From Sisyra terminalis (lineage: Eukaryota; Arthropoda; Insecta; Neuroptera; Sisyridae), in NCBI GenBank assembly GCA_958496175.1, contig OY292275.1, positions 58,853,701-58,917,700 on the forward strand: a stretch of DNA of 64,000 nucleotides, written 5' to 3'. This document shows, piece after piece, positions 25,097-37,089 of this stretch (position 1 is the first letter of the stretch; each line of letters opens with the position of its first letter). The notes below the pieces were generated by a model, which was not told where the DNA came from, searched no databases, and saw only the letters and a list, made by a program, of their open reading frames with translations. Made by a program: the position numbers and the translations under genes.

Positions 25097-25151
25097 ATGA
25101 CGAATTGGTGTGACGTCACTGGTGCCATGGCCTTCAAAGATCAATTAAATT
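25097..25151 (+). CDS. Candidate alternative first coding exon giving a short KLF isoform
   Basis: An ATG at 25097 (context ACAAATGA, close to the insect start consensus; in-frame TGA upstream at 25076) opens 18 codons, MTNWCDVTGAMAFKDQLN, plus one base to a donor AATT|GTAAGC at 25151/25152. The exon ends in phase 1, exactly as the large exon does. Splicing to 25905 would therefore keep frame and form a Cys codon at the junction. A second in-frame ATG at 25127 sits in GGTGCCATGG. The product would be 102 residues: a new N-terminus, finger 1 without its correctly spaced first Cys, then intact fingers 2 and 3. It would lack the activation, SUMO and PPxY motifs. Without splicing the frame stops after 22 codons, so this could instead be a uORF or chance. 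No transcript evidence is available here. Confidence 0.45.
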
Positions 25152-25399
25152 GTAAGCGATTTTGAATCGTATTGCATCTTGCAATAAAGATATATAATTG
25201 CATATTAGAGGAACAAAACAAACATGTTTTCGTCAAAAATGTTTTGACCATTGTCTAAGAGAATTCTCTTATTCTTTAAAATTTTAAATTTTAACTTTCA
25301 ATTCATCCTGTATTATATAGGATTAGAGCCATACTTTACATAATATCTTTCTGAATTATAAAACTTCCATCATTGAATAGTTTGAGCCTCTTGAAAATA

Positions 25400-25880
25400 C
25401 ATCGATTTTTAAATGACTATTTATTATTTTATTATTATCGTTACAGATTATATTTTGTAGTCGTAAGCCACGTGCATGCAACATCGCATACGAGGAGAGC
25501 TCTTATATATTATGATGTCCGTGTGTGTTGGTTATAAAAATATTTTCAAAATCTTTTCCTAGATCAAATCAAACATTGCTCGATTCTTACTACGTAAATA
25601 TTCTCACTACGTAATCGTAATTTTTTCCTCGTAGCCTTATCTTGTGATAGATATATGACAGAGACTTGCACACATATAGCCTGCGGCTGGACCACTTTTC
25701 CCTCGTTTATTGTAAATGTATACATAAAACGTACACAACAAACTTCATTGATCTAGATTCGTTACGGCTTAACGTGTATAACATATTTATATATGGAGAG
25801 TAGAGAGTTTAAGTTCTTTTTTTTTTTCGACGGAGATTATCAATAAGAAAAATATGCGACAAAATGCACTTTTTCACTTG
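25400..25880. promoter_or_regulatory. Unique sequence just upstream of the finger-1 exon
   Basis: GCCACGTGCATGCAACATCGC (E-box CACGTG), two ACTACGTAA words and CTTATCTTGTGATAGATA (GATA-type) in about 300 bases, with no repeats. Possible enhancer or part of the internal promoter. Confidence 0.25.
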
Positions 25881-25904
25881 TTTTTTTTTTTTTTTGGTTT
25901 TCAG

Positions 25905-25964
25905 GTTGCACGAAAGTCTACACAAAAAGCTCACATCTCAAAGCTCATCAACGAATACATACGG
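25905..25964 (+). CDS. dar1: Short KLF exon completing zinc finger 1
   Basis: This 60-base exon lies between TTTTCAG (acceptor, 25904) and GTGAGT (donor from 25965). It enters and leaves in phase 1. Joined to the large exon it completes Gly-443 and encodes [19 protein letters not shown] plus the first base of the next Gly. It supplies the second Cys (444) and both His (457, 461) of finger 1, which has the C-x4-C-x12-H-x3-H form. The sequence is nearly identical to the first-finger region of KLF family members. Because the exon is phase 1 at both ends, any other upstream exon ending in phase 1 can splice to it; see the candidate alternative first exon about 750 bases upstream. Confidence 0.95.
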
Positions 25965-26129
25965 GTGAGTGTTTAAACCTTTTTTTTAAGAAATTTTTTT
26001 TTTGGATAAAAATTCAATGCTGAAGATTTACGAATCAATTATCACAATATTGCAATGACTTGATCTTTTCAATGAAATGTACAAATTGAGGGTTGAATTT
26101 ATTTATTAAAATAATTATTTAGACAAAAT

Positions 26130-26224
26130 AATTATTACCTGATGATGACAGTCAAATCTGTTAAAACGCGTCGTAATAAAGAAGAAATTGAGTCTCATAA
26201 TACATATATTATTATCCATTAAGG
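26130..26224. repeat. Solo arm of the 48.0 kb fold-back element
   Basis: ATTACCTGATGATGACAGTC followed by a GTCGTAATAAAG block and an end ATATTATTATCCATTAA; the same order and orientation as 48279-48374. Confidence 0.8.
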
Positions 26225-27240
26225 GTTGAAATTTATTTCTTTGGGGTCAATGATGTTAAACCGTTAAACTTGAAAACTCTAATCCTTGGCTGAAATCTAT
26301 ATCCATATAGAATTATATACTCTTACTTTCAAAATAGGAATATAATTAATATAGATTGTACAAAATAAAACAGTGTGGACCTTTTAGAAGACCACAATTA
26401 CTCTTCGTATACTTCATATAATAGCAGAGTGACGTAGGGAACAGCATAGAGTTCAACCCTATATTTTTCCAGGCTATATGGGTCCTGTGGGTTTTTTTTA
26501 TTCCATCTGAAAACAATTTTTCCAGTTTGGGGAGACTTACTTAAATAATAATATCAACTCTGCAATTATCTTCATTCCAGAAATTGATTAAATTTAAAGC
26601 CATTTTTCAAATAGTTGGAAAATTTTATTTGGTCTTTTATTTTCGATCAAATATTAGGACAAACATTTCCGTATTATCTTTCGTAAAATTTGGAGTTTTT
26701 ATGAAACTTTCCCTGCATATTGAGGTCTTTACTGTTTTACAGTTCATTGAGAAGTTAATCATTTATACAGGAAAAATTTATTGAGAATCAAAAACAATTT
26801 TGATTTTGTAGAAGATGCTGAAAAATTTTAACCAATTTATAAAAGATTTTCATTAACTATTGGGAGAAATCGTAAATCAAGTTTAAATCCTTTAATCGTT
26901 AGTTTTAAAATCTTTGATCAAATAGCGATTGAAAAACATTAGTTTATTAGAAAGGGAAAAGGTTCCTGTTAAACTGCATTTTTTTTTTTTGAATTAAATA
27001 AAAATCCTGGGCGTTTTAATAATAGCTCCTTAGTAGCAAAAGTCGTCGCTATATTCGAAATATTCGATGTCGTTTCTTGATTAGAGGGAAATTTATACAT
27101 TAGGGATGTAAACAATTAATTTATTATGGAAATAGTCGCTTATTTGTTCTATAAAAATCGATTTTTATATTACAAATTATCGATTAATTAATTATTATTT
27201 AGCCGCCCGTTCGTCCAAACTAGATTTTTTCGTTTTGCAT
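26225..27240. other. AT-rich intron, no feature seen
   Basis: One 66-codon frame (26584-26784) lacks any recognisable motif and is taken as chance. Confidence 0.5.
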
Positions 27241-27245
27241 TGGTA

Positions 27246-27322
27246 GAACTAAAAATCTAAACTAAACTTTTAGTTCTAGAACTAAAAATCTAAACTAAAC
27301 TTTTAGTTCTAGAACTAAAAAT
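27246..27322. repeat. Tandem 33-base unit built on a 20-base palindrome
   Basis: TTTTAGTTCTAGAACTAAAA, a perfect palindrome, occurs at 27268-27287 and 27301-27320. A half copy precedes them at 27246. Confidence 0.9.
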
Positions 27323-29600
27323 CGCCAATTCTTGGTTTTCTAACGATTTCCATGACAATAATCAATTCAAACTATTTTTTATCAGACCTCCTGGAATTTG
27401 ATGATGGAATTTTGATCATAATTCCTATTAGTTTCGGTACTTATAAACTCCTTATAAATATTTCCCCGACAATATTGTTCGTAACTCTGGGTAATAAGTA
27501 AAGATTGTATAATTCTTCGATTTCATTGTTATTTCTTAATAAATCCAAACCTGACCACTATCCACTGTTTCTCCTCTATCAGGTTTTGCATGGCACCAAC
27601 ATGGAGCCATCGGTACTTACCCAAAAGTTTTGGCATGGCATTAATATGAAATCACATGTCATAGTGTCAATAATTAATTTTCATTCCTCCCAAGTCCTGA
27701 TAAGAGTCCGGAATGGGAAGAAATACGGAGGTGGTAAAAGTGCTCACTTTTGTACGGCTTTTAATTATTAATAATTATTTTTTTAAATAATATATTGAAG
27801 AAAGAAAATTAAGAATTCTTTCAAATAATTAGAATAACTTGATTTTTCCAATTTCAATTATTCTTTATATTTAAATTATTTGAATTTTTCTCCCACATGC
27901 TACAGCCCTTCTAGAGAATATTGCTGGCGTTTCTTTCTTTTATATGTGTTTCGGTCAGTGTAATGTATTATTGTAATGAAATATGTTATTCATAATTATC
28001 TATCATTATTGATACCTAATAACTTCCCGTGAAATATTCACTGCCCAATACAAACGAATAACAAATGAAATGGAATAAAATTTAAATGATAGTTGAAACC
28101 ACAATAACAATCAGTTAGTTTAAATTTGAGACCATGATTGTATTTTACTCAGACGTATGTATTTACAATATTTGTTCTCAGTCTTTGTCAAAATACATTC
28201 ATATATATTATATACGTTCGGTTATTAAAATTATGGTTACCAAAAGTTCTACAAAAGCAAATATTTCGGAGAATTACAAAAGTAAAAATCGATTCATAAT
28301 AATTTTTTTGTAATATTAATATCGATTTTTGTAGAAGAAACAGTCAATTTTTGATCATATCCCTAATCCTAATTATTCATGTACATGCATATTACAGAAA
28401 CTGGGTAGTATATTTATATGTAGAAGTGCTGATAAATATATCAATGAGAAGAAATTGCAGTCTGTGATTATTTCCCTTATGCAATAGATTGCCCATTCGT
28501 GGCTTATTAGTTAAGGAAATCTTTCATTCGCTTTTATATTGAGGAAAATTGACTAAGCAATCGTGCAAATCCCAAAAAGGTACCTTATACCTTCTTACTT
28601 TTGGTCCCTTTTTTGTTCATTATCGTTATTTTCATTTATTTTTTCATTATCCTCAGGAAATTTTCAATACACTAAATATACTTTCATATGTTCTACAGAA
28701 ATATATAAGCACATCTGTACGCAGGTCTGGCTTACTTATTATTACTTGCATTGACTACTTATTACTACTATAGACTTAAAATTTATCCAAATTTATACTT
28801 TAGTGATGCAATTGCTAAACATTTCAGGTCATTTGGTAACATATTAAAATATTTTCTAACTACATATCTGGAACTTCTAAGCTCTACGCTTTTTTGGAAA
28901 TGGGAGAGGAGACACAAGGTTCTTGCTCTGGAATTTTCCTCCTATTCAAAATATGGTTCTTTAAAATCCCTATAGTGGAACTTCAAAGATCTAGAAATAA
29001 TGTTAAGTGTATTAGAAATGTTCCAAACTAATATATAGTAGTCAATTTTTAACTTTACTTGCTAAAATTTAAGAAATAATCATTTAAAGATGCAAAAAAT
29101 AAATTTTTAAATTCAAAATGCTTAAAACGAGCTCCTATTGGTCCGGTATTTTATAACTAAAATTGATTTTTCCTCATGTTAATAATGGTTTATTGTATTT
29201 TTATTATTTTCCTCATTTATTTTACCTTTTATTTTAGTTTGTAATCTGGTCAGGGTATTAAAACTGGCATCATTACTCTCCACATGATATGATTCTATAG
29301 TTTATACAGTTTTTAAGGTTTCTGCATTTAGAATATCTCGGAATTAATGATTTATATGATCATTTATGGACTTAATTTTTTTGTAGATAATCAGACAAAT
29401 CAAAACTTGTTGCATACAATACTTTTAGATCATTTTGTTGAGATCAAAATAAACTTTTTCCACCATAAAATTTACTAGATACATTCAATTTTTCCCGGTT
29501 CTTACTTCTAAATCAATTATAAAAATAAATTCTTAGAATTTATATGTTAATCGAGGAAAAATTATGTCCTTCGTTTTGAATCTCCGATGATTTATGTCTT
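27323..29600. other. AT-rich intron, no gene seen
   Basis: Overlapping open frames near 28549-28975 occur in several frames with no domain or codon pattern and look like chance. Motifs TCGATTTTT near 27160 and 28320. Confidence 0.45.
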
Positions 29601-29619
29601 CAAAACAATCATAGAACCA

Positions 29620-30480
29620 TCGTAGATGTTACCGGAAGTATTGACGATATTTTCTTCCCATAACTTTTCGCTGAAATGACAGAAAATATTTCATAAAGAG
29701 AAATGAGCGAAAAGTGAATCGGTAACCAGTCGGTTTGATTAATTTCTTGTACATAGAAGTCTTGAAGTCGTCGAAATCATACCTTTTCAAATCCGCGTCC
29801 CTTCCGCCTCTTCCCACCCCCCATTCATTCATGTTTCTATCTCCTCTGCAGCCAATGGTGAATTTAAAAAACACAAACGTTGTTCGGTTAAATGTTCACG
29901 CTGAGATTAACATGAAAAAAATATGTTACGTTTTATTCGTAAAAGAAAATATGAAATAATAAATAAAAAATAACAAATCCATTAAAAATGAACGCTAAAC
30001 ATTTTTTTTTTTTTTTTGGTATACGAAGATTTGAATTTATTAAATGTATTTCTTTGGGCATTTTTTTCGGGTCGTTCAAATGCGATCTGATTAGACGGAC
30101 AGACGTAATTATTAATAATAATCTGGACAGATTTCTAAATTGGACGATTGCAATTGATTTGAATTTTTCGCGTAGCGATAAGTCGTCGGGGCCGCGAGCG
30201 ATTAAGTTCACGCGTCGAATTTTCGGCAACTGGCAGCATATATGCAAACTGGGTCGATTTCTCGACATTTTCGATTGAAATCGATTTTTTTCGCTCGTAA
30301 ATTTATTTATTTATAAGCAATTAAAAACGAGATTATCACAATAAATTGTTATTGAATTCTCCGATTAGGGCATTCCATTTGACAGCTTGTAATTGCCTAA
30401 TAAGTCCGAGTACCATATAATAAAACATTTAATTTTGTGAGACACGAGAGAGGAATTTAATTCCGATAATGTACCGTGTT
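29620..30480. promoter_or_regulatory. Unique intronic block, candidate enhancer
   Basis: Between 30045 and 30440 the sequence is richer in CG and has ATTATTAATAATAAT, CAATTGATTTGAATTTTTCG, GATAAG and ATTTATAAGCAATTAAAAACG. Frames open on both strands at once (29988-30278 plus, 29933-30268 minus), as expected of balanced non-coding sequence. No domain is seen. Confidence 0.33.
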
Positions 30481-31024
30481 TTTCGTTCTGTCGTTATCTT
30501 TTTTTGTGTTAAATATTTTTTTCTTCTGTGTGTGTGTATAAGCTCGAGGAAAAAAAATCGACGTTAAAAATAAAATTTAACAAGTTTAAAGATAAAGATT
30601 GGTAAAATAAAAAAATAAAAATAAATACTTTGTAAGGGGAAAAGTAAACGAAGCCAAATGTTTCGATTGTGGAACGATATATCGTTAGGGACTTCACTTG
30701 GTCTTTCGTACCTATATGGAATGAAGTTTCAAGTTTGTCTATCTTCGTTGAACCAATCAAAACCGGATACATAAATTCTATATATCGATATTTGTTCAAT
30801 TTTCAACGAAAAAAAACAGAGGCGTACAAGACTTTTTTTTTGCTCCCTTCAATAATAAAATATAAAACTTTTAAATTTACCTAGTTGACCAATAATTATT
30901 TAAATTTTTTGATTTTCCCATAATTAATTTGATTGCATTTTTCGTGGTTGATATTCCATCAAATTTTTCCCATTTCCATTAACATTTGTAACATCTATTT
31001 ATTGTATTACTTCTCTTATATGCA

Positions 31025-31554
31025 TTAGGGTGATTTTTTTTTTTGACTTTTTTTGGTCCCATCGTGAAATTTTGTTGGAAATACCAAAAAAAAATTTCTC
31101 TGAAAATTTTGAGCCCTTAATATTAATTTTAAGTCCTCGACCAAGACGTGTAAAGATTTCCCATTGAAAATACACGGAAACTCTGATTTTTTATTTTTAA
31201 ATTTCTATATCTCAGCAGTATTTCATGGGATTGCTTTTACCGAAGATAGTTTTTTCTCAGAATTAAACGCTCTACAAAAGTGCCCATTGCGACAAAGTCG
31301 TAACTCACACCGGTGAGGTAGTACGGGCCACTGACCCTGATTTTTCAATAAAATTCGCGTTTTTTTTTTGCATTTATCTCGTAAATGACAAGAGCTACGG
31401 AAAAATTATAAATAAAAAACTTGTAGAGAATTTAATTTCCTACAAAAAAGGTCCTGTAGACCAAATCGCGAAGATCAATATTAAACGAGATATTAAGCCT
31501 TAAATTGATTTTTCTGTGAAATTTTTGTGAAGTTAAAAAAAATCACCGTATTAA
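31025..31554. mobile_element. MITE-like fold-back family member with inverted ends
   Basis: The left end TTAGGGTGATTTTTTTTTTT is close to the reverse complement of the right end (AAAAAAAATCACCGTATTAA). Inside are GAGCCCTTAATATTAATTTT and a CTCTACAAAA module shared with the copies near 0.7, 45 and 49 kb. TTA-type ends suggest insertion at TTAA-like sites. No transposase frame. Confidence 0.65.
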
Positions 31555-31556
31555 GT

Positions 31557-34060
31557 ATGCAATATGGATATATCATCCCTAGTTTCATTCAAATAGGGAC
31601 AAAACTAAGTTCTTTACACCAAAGAATTTTTATCCCATTTCATGACTTTTTCCTCTAAATAGCTTTGGCTTCCTATTATCAATAAGTGAAAGTACTTTTG
31701 TTTAAAACATTTGCCATTTATTTACTGGCATCATTAAAAAAATTGGCTTAATTTTTACAATTGAATCTTTAGAGATTGGGCAGGGGAATTACATCCTAAC
31801 CATACATGCGTGACGTTGATGTTCCATGCATTTTTTCGAAGCAATCCTATTTTTTGGTACAAATCCAAAAAAGCGATTCTATTAGTTAGTCTGTCTTGCA
31901 ATTGGTTACTTTTAATTGGCTTTATATTCCGTATTCTGGTTAAGGGTGAAAATTCCATGGGTATGGTGAAAATTTGATTAAAGAAATAATTAATAATTGC
32001 GTCCTTTATCTAAATTACACTTTGGTTTTAAGAACACTGCCGTTTTGATTATAATTTTTAAATCTCAACAATGTCTTCATCTAAAATTTACAATTTTATT
32101 CTTTCACAATATTTACTTAGTTCTTGCACTGCTAAAGTGGAGTAAGTTGGAATATTGCCAAGTCCTTACGATTTCTAAAAAGTTAAAGGTTCCTTAATTA
32201 TCATGGAGCCATTCGTGAATGCTTTTTAGTTAGCTTATTAATTATTTTGTAATAATTGAATTATAGATGCAATTCTGGAAAGATGCTCAGCCAAAATTAA
32301 CGACTTGTAATCGTCTTAGTGTGATGAATGAAGCTTTTGCAACAGGTAGTTGTGAATGAATTTCGAAATTTCAATTTTTATGCATTTACATTTAAAGTCA
32401 AAATTTGTTGGGTTTCCAGTCAAATTAGGGATTCAATTTTTATGTAATTATATGCAACAATAATTAAAATTAGTCCGGTAGGTGATGGATTCAAACATTG
32501 CATCAAGCAAATTTTCGATATTTCTTGATTTACAAATTTGTTTAACTCTAGAGTCGATAAAAACCTTAGTAGTTATAAAATAACGGTAAATAGTTGAAGC
32601 CTCATCGAAAATTTGAGATATCTTAATTTTATTACAACAAAAAAGGGTAGAAAAGTTTTATTTTTACTTCTAAAATTATGATTCTAATTTAGACTCTATT
32701 TCATCCATTTAGGAGATAAAATTTTCCATTAAATATTAGGTTTAACCTTTTTATTAAAAATATAAAAACTAGGATTTCAATATGTCGGGATATATCATCC
32801 CTAATCTCATCCATATAAGGACAAAATTAGATTTTTTAAACCAAAAAATGTTTATCCCATTTGATGACTTTTCCTTCTAAATAGCTTAAGCTTCCTTTTC
32901 TCAATAAGTGAAAGTTATATTGTTTAAAAATTTGCCATTAATTTACTCGCATCATTAAAAAAAGTAGCTTAATTTTTACAATTGCACCTTCAGAAATTGG
33001 ACAGGGGAATTACATCCAAACGGTAAATGCGTGAAATTTGTGATCTATGTATTTTTTCGAAGCCATCTTTCTATTTTCCGGTATAGATCTTTAAATTTTA
33101 TTCTATCGATTTACCTACCTACCAATTGAATGTTTTTCAAAGGCTTGAAATTTCGTGTATCAGTTAAGGGTGGAATTTTTATAAATGCGGTTAAAATTTG
33201 AATGAAAAAAATAAATAATTACGTTCCACTGTTAAATTGTACTTTTGTCTTAAGAACACAGTAGTTTTAGTTTTAATTGTTTTTAATGCCTTTGAATAAT
33301 GAATCGAGGAAAAGAGGCGGATGGAAATTATTCAATGTTGTCAGTCATTGTTGCCATATTGATATATGACAAAAGAATTTTATACCCATTTATTCTTATA
33401 TTAACCTGGTAACTATAAAATTTATTTTTTGATGAATGAATTGCTCAAATAATCGATAAAATTGCAAAGATTCCTACAATTTCGTCTCGTGAAATTAGAC
33501 AGGGGAATTACATACTGATCGTCATATATGTACATGTATTGGTATTCCATGAACTTTTTTCCAATAAAGTAATCATTCTCCTTTTGGTATAAATGTATAA
33601 CATTAATTCTATCAGTTTATCGTCTGGTAATTGGCTGTTTTCTATTGATTTAAAATTTCTGAGATAAAATTTCTTAATATACTGAGATTAAGGGTGAAAA
33701 TCTTTATGTACCTCCGGTAAAAATTTGATTAAATTAAACAAAAAACATATACGTTTAATTGGTTAATGACACTTTTGTCTTACATACGTTGAAGTTTTAC
33801 TTTGATTTTTTTAAAAGTCTTTAAATAATGAATTGAGAATGAAGATAGAAAGAACTTTTTTATTGTTGTCACTAATTGTTACCATATTGTTATTACACTA
33901 AAGAATTTTCAACCCAATTTTCCTTTTTCTTGGTCTCGTAACAATGAAATCTGTTTATTAATATTAAGTTGCTCAAATTATTGACAAAATTATCGAGATA
34001 TTGCAAGTTCTTTGAAATTAGACAGGGGAATTACACAATTACCAATGTTTATTTTTACTG
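31557..34060 (+). repeat. Diverged tandem array with CAGGGGAATTACA motif
   Basis: The motif CAGGGGAATTAC recurs at 31781, 33002, 33500 and 34023. Blocks around it (ATATATCATCCCTA, TTTATCCCATTT, CTCTAAATAGCTT or TTCTAAATAGCTT, AATAAGTGAAAGT) repeat in the first two units. An unrelated stretch at 32200-32770, including a SINE fragment, separates units 1 and 2. Confidence 0.75.
32473..32593 (+). mobile_element. 5'-truncated SINE copy
   Basis: CCGGTAGGTGATGGATTCAA then GCAAATTTTCGATATTTCTTG matches the body of the fuller SINE at 34100, from the B-box region to a GTTATAAA tail. Confidence 0.6.
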
Positions 34061-34099
34061 CCATATTTATGTTATTTGTACAATATAATATAGCCTAAG

Positions 34100-34285
34100 C
34101 CTCCAGGTGACCTAGTGGTTTAAGTGGCCTCTCCAAAACTGGTAGGTGTTGCATTCGAATCTCTAATCGAGCAAATTTTCGATATTTCTTGATGTACGGA
34201 TTTTTATTAACTTTAAAGTCACTGAAGATGTTAACTGTTATAAAGGGACAATAAATAACAATAAATAAATAATAATAATTAAGTT
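34100..34285 (+). mobile_element. tRNA-derived SINE
   Basis: GGTGACCTAGTGGTTTAAG (34106-34124) matches a pol III A box (TRGCNNAGYNGG). GCATTCGAATCTC (34151-34163) matches a B box, at tRNA-like spacing. A non-tRNA body follows, and the 3' end is an AATAA/ATAAAT simple tail. No cloverleaf acceptor stem is kept, so it is a SINE and not a tRNA gene. Confidence 0.65.
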
Positions 34286-34965
34286 GGCAATACATTTTGA
34301 TTTTCTTAAAAGCCTCACAATATTGAGCTTGGAAAAATTGCTCGATGAAAGCTTTTGATCATTAGCAGCGGCCTTATTTTTTTGAAAGATTCTTTCAATT
34401 TGTATTACGAATTTGCGTTTGAGTAGTCATTCTTTTAAAACTTTTTAAAAAAAATAAAATATAAATTTGTTTTAGTAAATAAGTTCTGCATAACTGCAAT
34501 GAAACTGCATAACTGCATTCATTAATATTCCTAATTAAGCTTTTCCTGTCCTCTTTTTTATTTACCTGGCCTTGTTTTTCCAACTTTTGACCACTTTTGA
34601 CATTGCGTTCTACTAATCTAACATTACCAAACTTTTGTCAACAATTAAACTTACTCTACTTTATAACAACTTTCCCTTATTTTCAATATCGTTCAAAAAA
34701 TTACCGGAAGTAAAATTTTATATCATTAAATTTATTTTTACTTGTTTTTTGGGTTGAAATTATAATGCTTTTTATTTGCAAATAAAAAATATAATTGCCA
34801 AAGAAGTCAATGTGAATTTCCATGATATTTAGGGGTTGTTTTTTATTAAATGTTTGGAAAATTCAATTTTTTAAATTGGGGGTTTCCGGATACCCAAAAA
34901 AAGTTTAGGAACGCTGCTGAATATTCGTTTCGTTTCACTTTTTATCAGACCTAAGTAAATAAATA
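34286..34965. other. AT-rich intron, no feature seen
   Basis: Nothing coding or clearly repeated. Confidence 0.5.
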
Positions 34966-34969
34966 TTGA

Positions 34970-35760
34970 TATGTGTGGGATGTTGTTGTTGATGATGATG
35001 GTGATGCCGAAGCCGATGCTGACGATGGGGTCATTCAAAATCGATTCTTGAATACTCCAAATCCAGAAATCAACCATCTCGACCCCTTCTCGCCCCGCTA
35101 GGGCCTCACAATCCCGACCACTTATCGCCCCCTGCCATCTTTTCACCAAAATCTAGACAGTTTTGTGTGATGTGGTCCAAGTGCAAGACTTCAACAACCG
35201 ACCACCGAAGACTTTCCGATCCTTTCGATTTTTTTCTTACTCTGTGTACTTTAGTCTGCGCCTCAATGGCACTTGAATCGAATGAAGATCATTTCGAGAA
35301 ACCCTCCACAAAAAAAAAAGAATTACTGCAAGTGTATCAACAAAACGGTCTTTAAGCATTTAATTTTTTTTTTTTTTGAGATGAGGAAGGAAATATTTTG
35401 CCTCTTCGTTAAAATCATTCAAATTCTTTAGCTTCGCAGAAAAAAAAAACCACTTAGAACGCCACAATGACTAATTGCACCCATTTGATTCTTCGTCGTG
35501 GAATTCCATCTATCCGGCAAGGAAATCCTTGATCAGTCCCATTCAATAGCTGTATAGCTTACCAATATAATAATTAGACAACCTCGTTGGTGACATTTCA
35601 AATCACAATTAATATCAGTCCAAGTCCGATTAATTCCACGTCGAAGCAGCTCAATGCACAGTGCAACAATTCCTAACAATAATAATATCATCGATTAAAC
35701 ATTGGTAGAAAAAATCGACCGTAATTTACATAATGAAGATAATTTGATGTTGAAATGGAT
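34970..35760. promoter_or_regulatory. Unique GC-balanced intronic block, candidate enhancer
   Basis: It starts with GTTGTTGTTGATGATGATGG and continues CG/CC-rich to about 35300 (CCCCTTCTCGCCCCGCTAGG). Open frames on both strands lack any protein signature. Confidence 0.3.
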
Positions 35761-35937
35761 TTCGGAAATGTCCATTTACGTGGTTCACTTGCCATGAACA
35801 ATACGTCTATTTATTTTTATCCAATTTATAATATTATAACGATGCCATCATTATTGTGTTGTTCACTTCATTCGGTTTTTTCTTTCTGTCTTTCTTTCTT
35901 TCAATTCTTTCATTGTGTTTTTTTTTTGTTAAAATAT

Positions 35938-37041
35938 GCGCTTAGAACTATTGTGTTCGAAGCAGAGCGTTGGTTGGTTGGAAAAACACAAAACAATTGC
36001 TGGTGATTTTTGGGAGAGGGAGTATGTGGTGTATGGAGATGAGCTTTTCAAGATGGTGGATGAATTTGATTGGTTTTTGTTTAAAATTGGATTTAATTGA
36101 CGACAGATTGTTGACCTTTTTCTTTTGGAACGTTCCTGGCAATGAATTTCAAAGAGTAAAATAATTTTTTTATGAGGAAAATTAAGGCCGAAAAGCTTTA
36201 GGTTATCCATGGATACATTGAAAAGCTTTTGTGGGGATCGATTGAATTAAGTTGAATAAAACTTGAAATATTTAAAAAATTATTGAGGCTACCACTTGAC
36301 TTCCTTATATTCATAAAACTAGATTAAAGATTTTCTGCCCTACGACTAATTTCTTGAAGAGGGTTACCAATAAAAAATATTTTGTTTAGTCCAAAAGTTT
36401 CATTGATATTTTAGGCATCGATTTTCGTTTTTTATCAAAATTCAAAAAATTAAATACTTCCTTCATTTATTTTTTTGCCCTTAGAACTATTGTATTTAAA
36501 GCAGTGCGTTGATTGGTTGGAAAAACACAAAACAATTGCTGGTGATTTTAGAAGGGGGAGTGTGTGGTGTATGGAGATGAGCTTTTCAAGATGGTGGCTG
36601 AATTTGATTGGTTTTTGTTTGAAATTGGATTTAATTAACGGCAGATTGTTGAACTTTGACTTCTGAAGCGTTTCTTCCAATAGATTTTTAATGATCGAAA
36701 TTATTTTTTTCTGCAGAAAAATAAGGGAGAAAAGTTATAAGTTATCTTTGGATGCATTGAAAAGCGTTTGTGGGTATCGATGAAAATCAATGGAATATAA
36801 CTTTGAAATATTTAAAATTTTGATGAGACAACCACATGACTTCCTTGTATTCGAATCAATATTGAATCCAGATTAAAAATTTCCAGTCCTAAGGTCAATA
36901 TCGTTAATATCTTGAAGAGGGTAGAACAATAACTCATATCTTATTAAGTCCAAAAGTTTCACTAATATTTTAGGCAATAATTTTCATTTTTAACAAAATA
37001 CAAATACTTGAATACTTCCTTCATTTATTTCTTTATATTGC
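35938..37041 (+). repeat. Tandem duplication, unit about 540 bases, two copies
   Basis: Units start CTTAGAACTATTGT at 35940 and 36480. The first 230 bases are the best conserved (GGTTGGAAAAACACAAAACA, AAGATGGTGG, TGATTGGTTTTTGTTT). Similar short frames in both copies on both strands are a by-product of the duplication. Confidence 0.9.
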
Positions 37042-37085
37042 ACTAGCCAATACCTGCGACTTCGTTAGCATGATTCAAAAATATT
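37042..37085. repeat. Fragment with the GACTTCGT motif
   Basis: CACTAGCCAATACCTGCGAC followed by TTCGTTAGCATG resembles the start of the remnant at 22303. It abuts the end of the 540-base tandem duplication. Confidence 0.45.
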
Positions 37086-37089
37086 TCAA

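Noticed and set aside
34106..34165. tRNA gene
   Set aside because: A and B boxes are present but the acceptor and anticodon stems do not form; it is better explained as a SINE head.
35948..36680. Parallel open frames in two 540-base units on both strands
   Set aside because: A by-product of tandem duplication; both strands are open over the same bases and there is no codon pattern.
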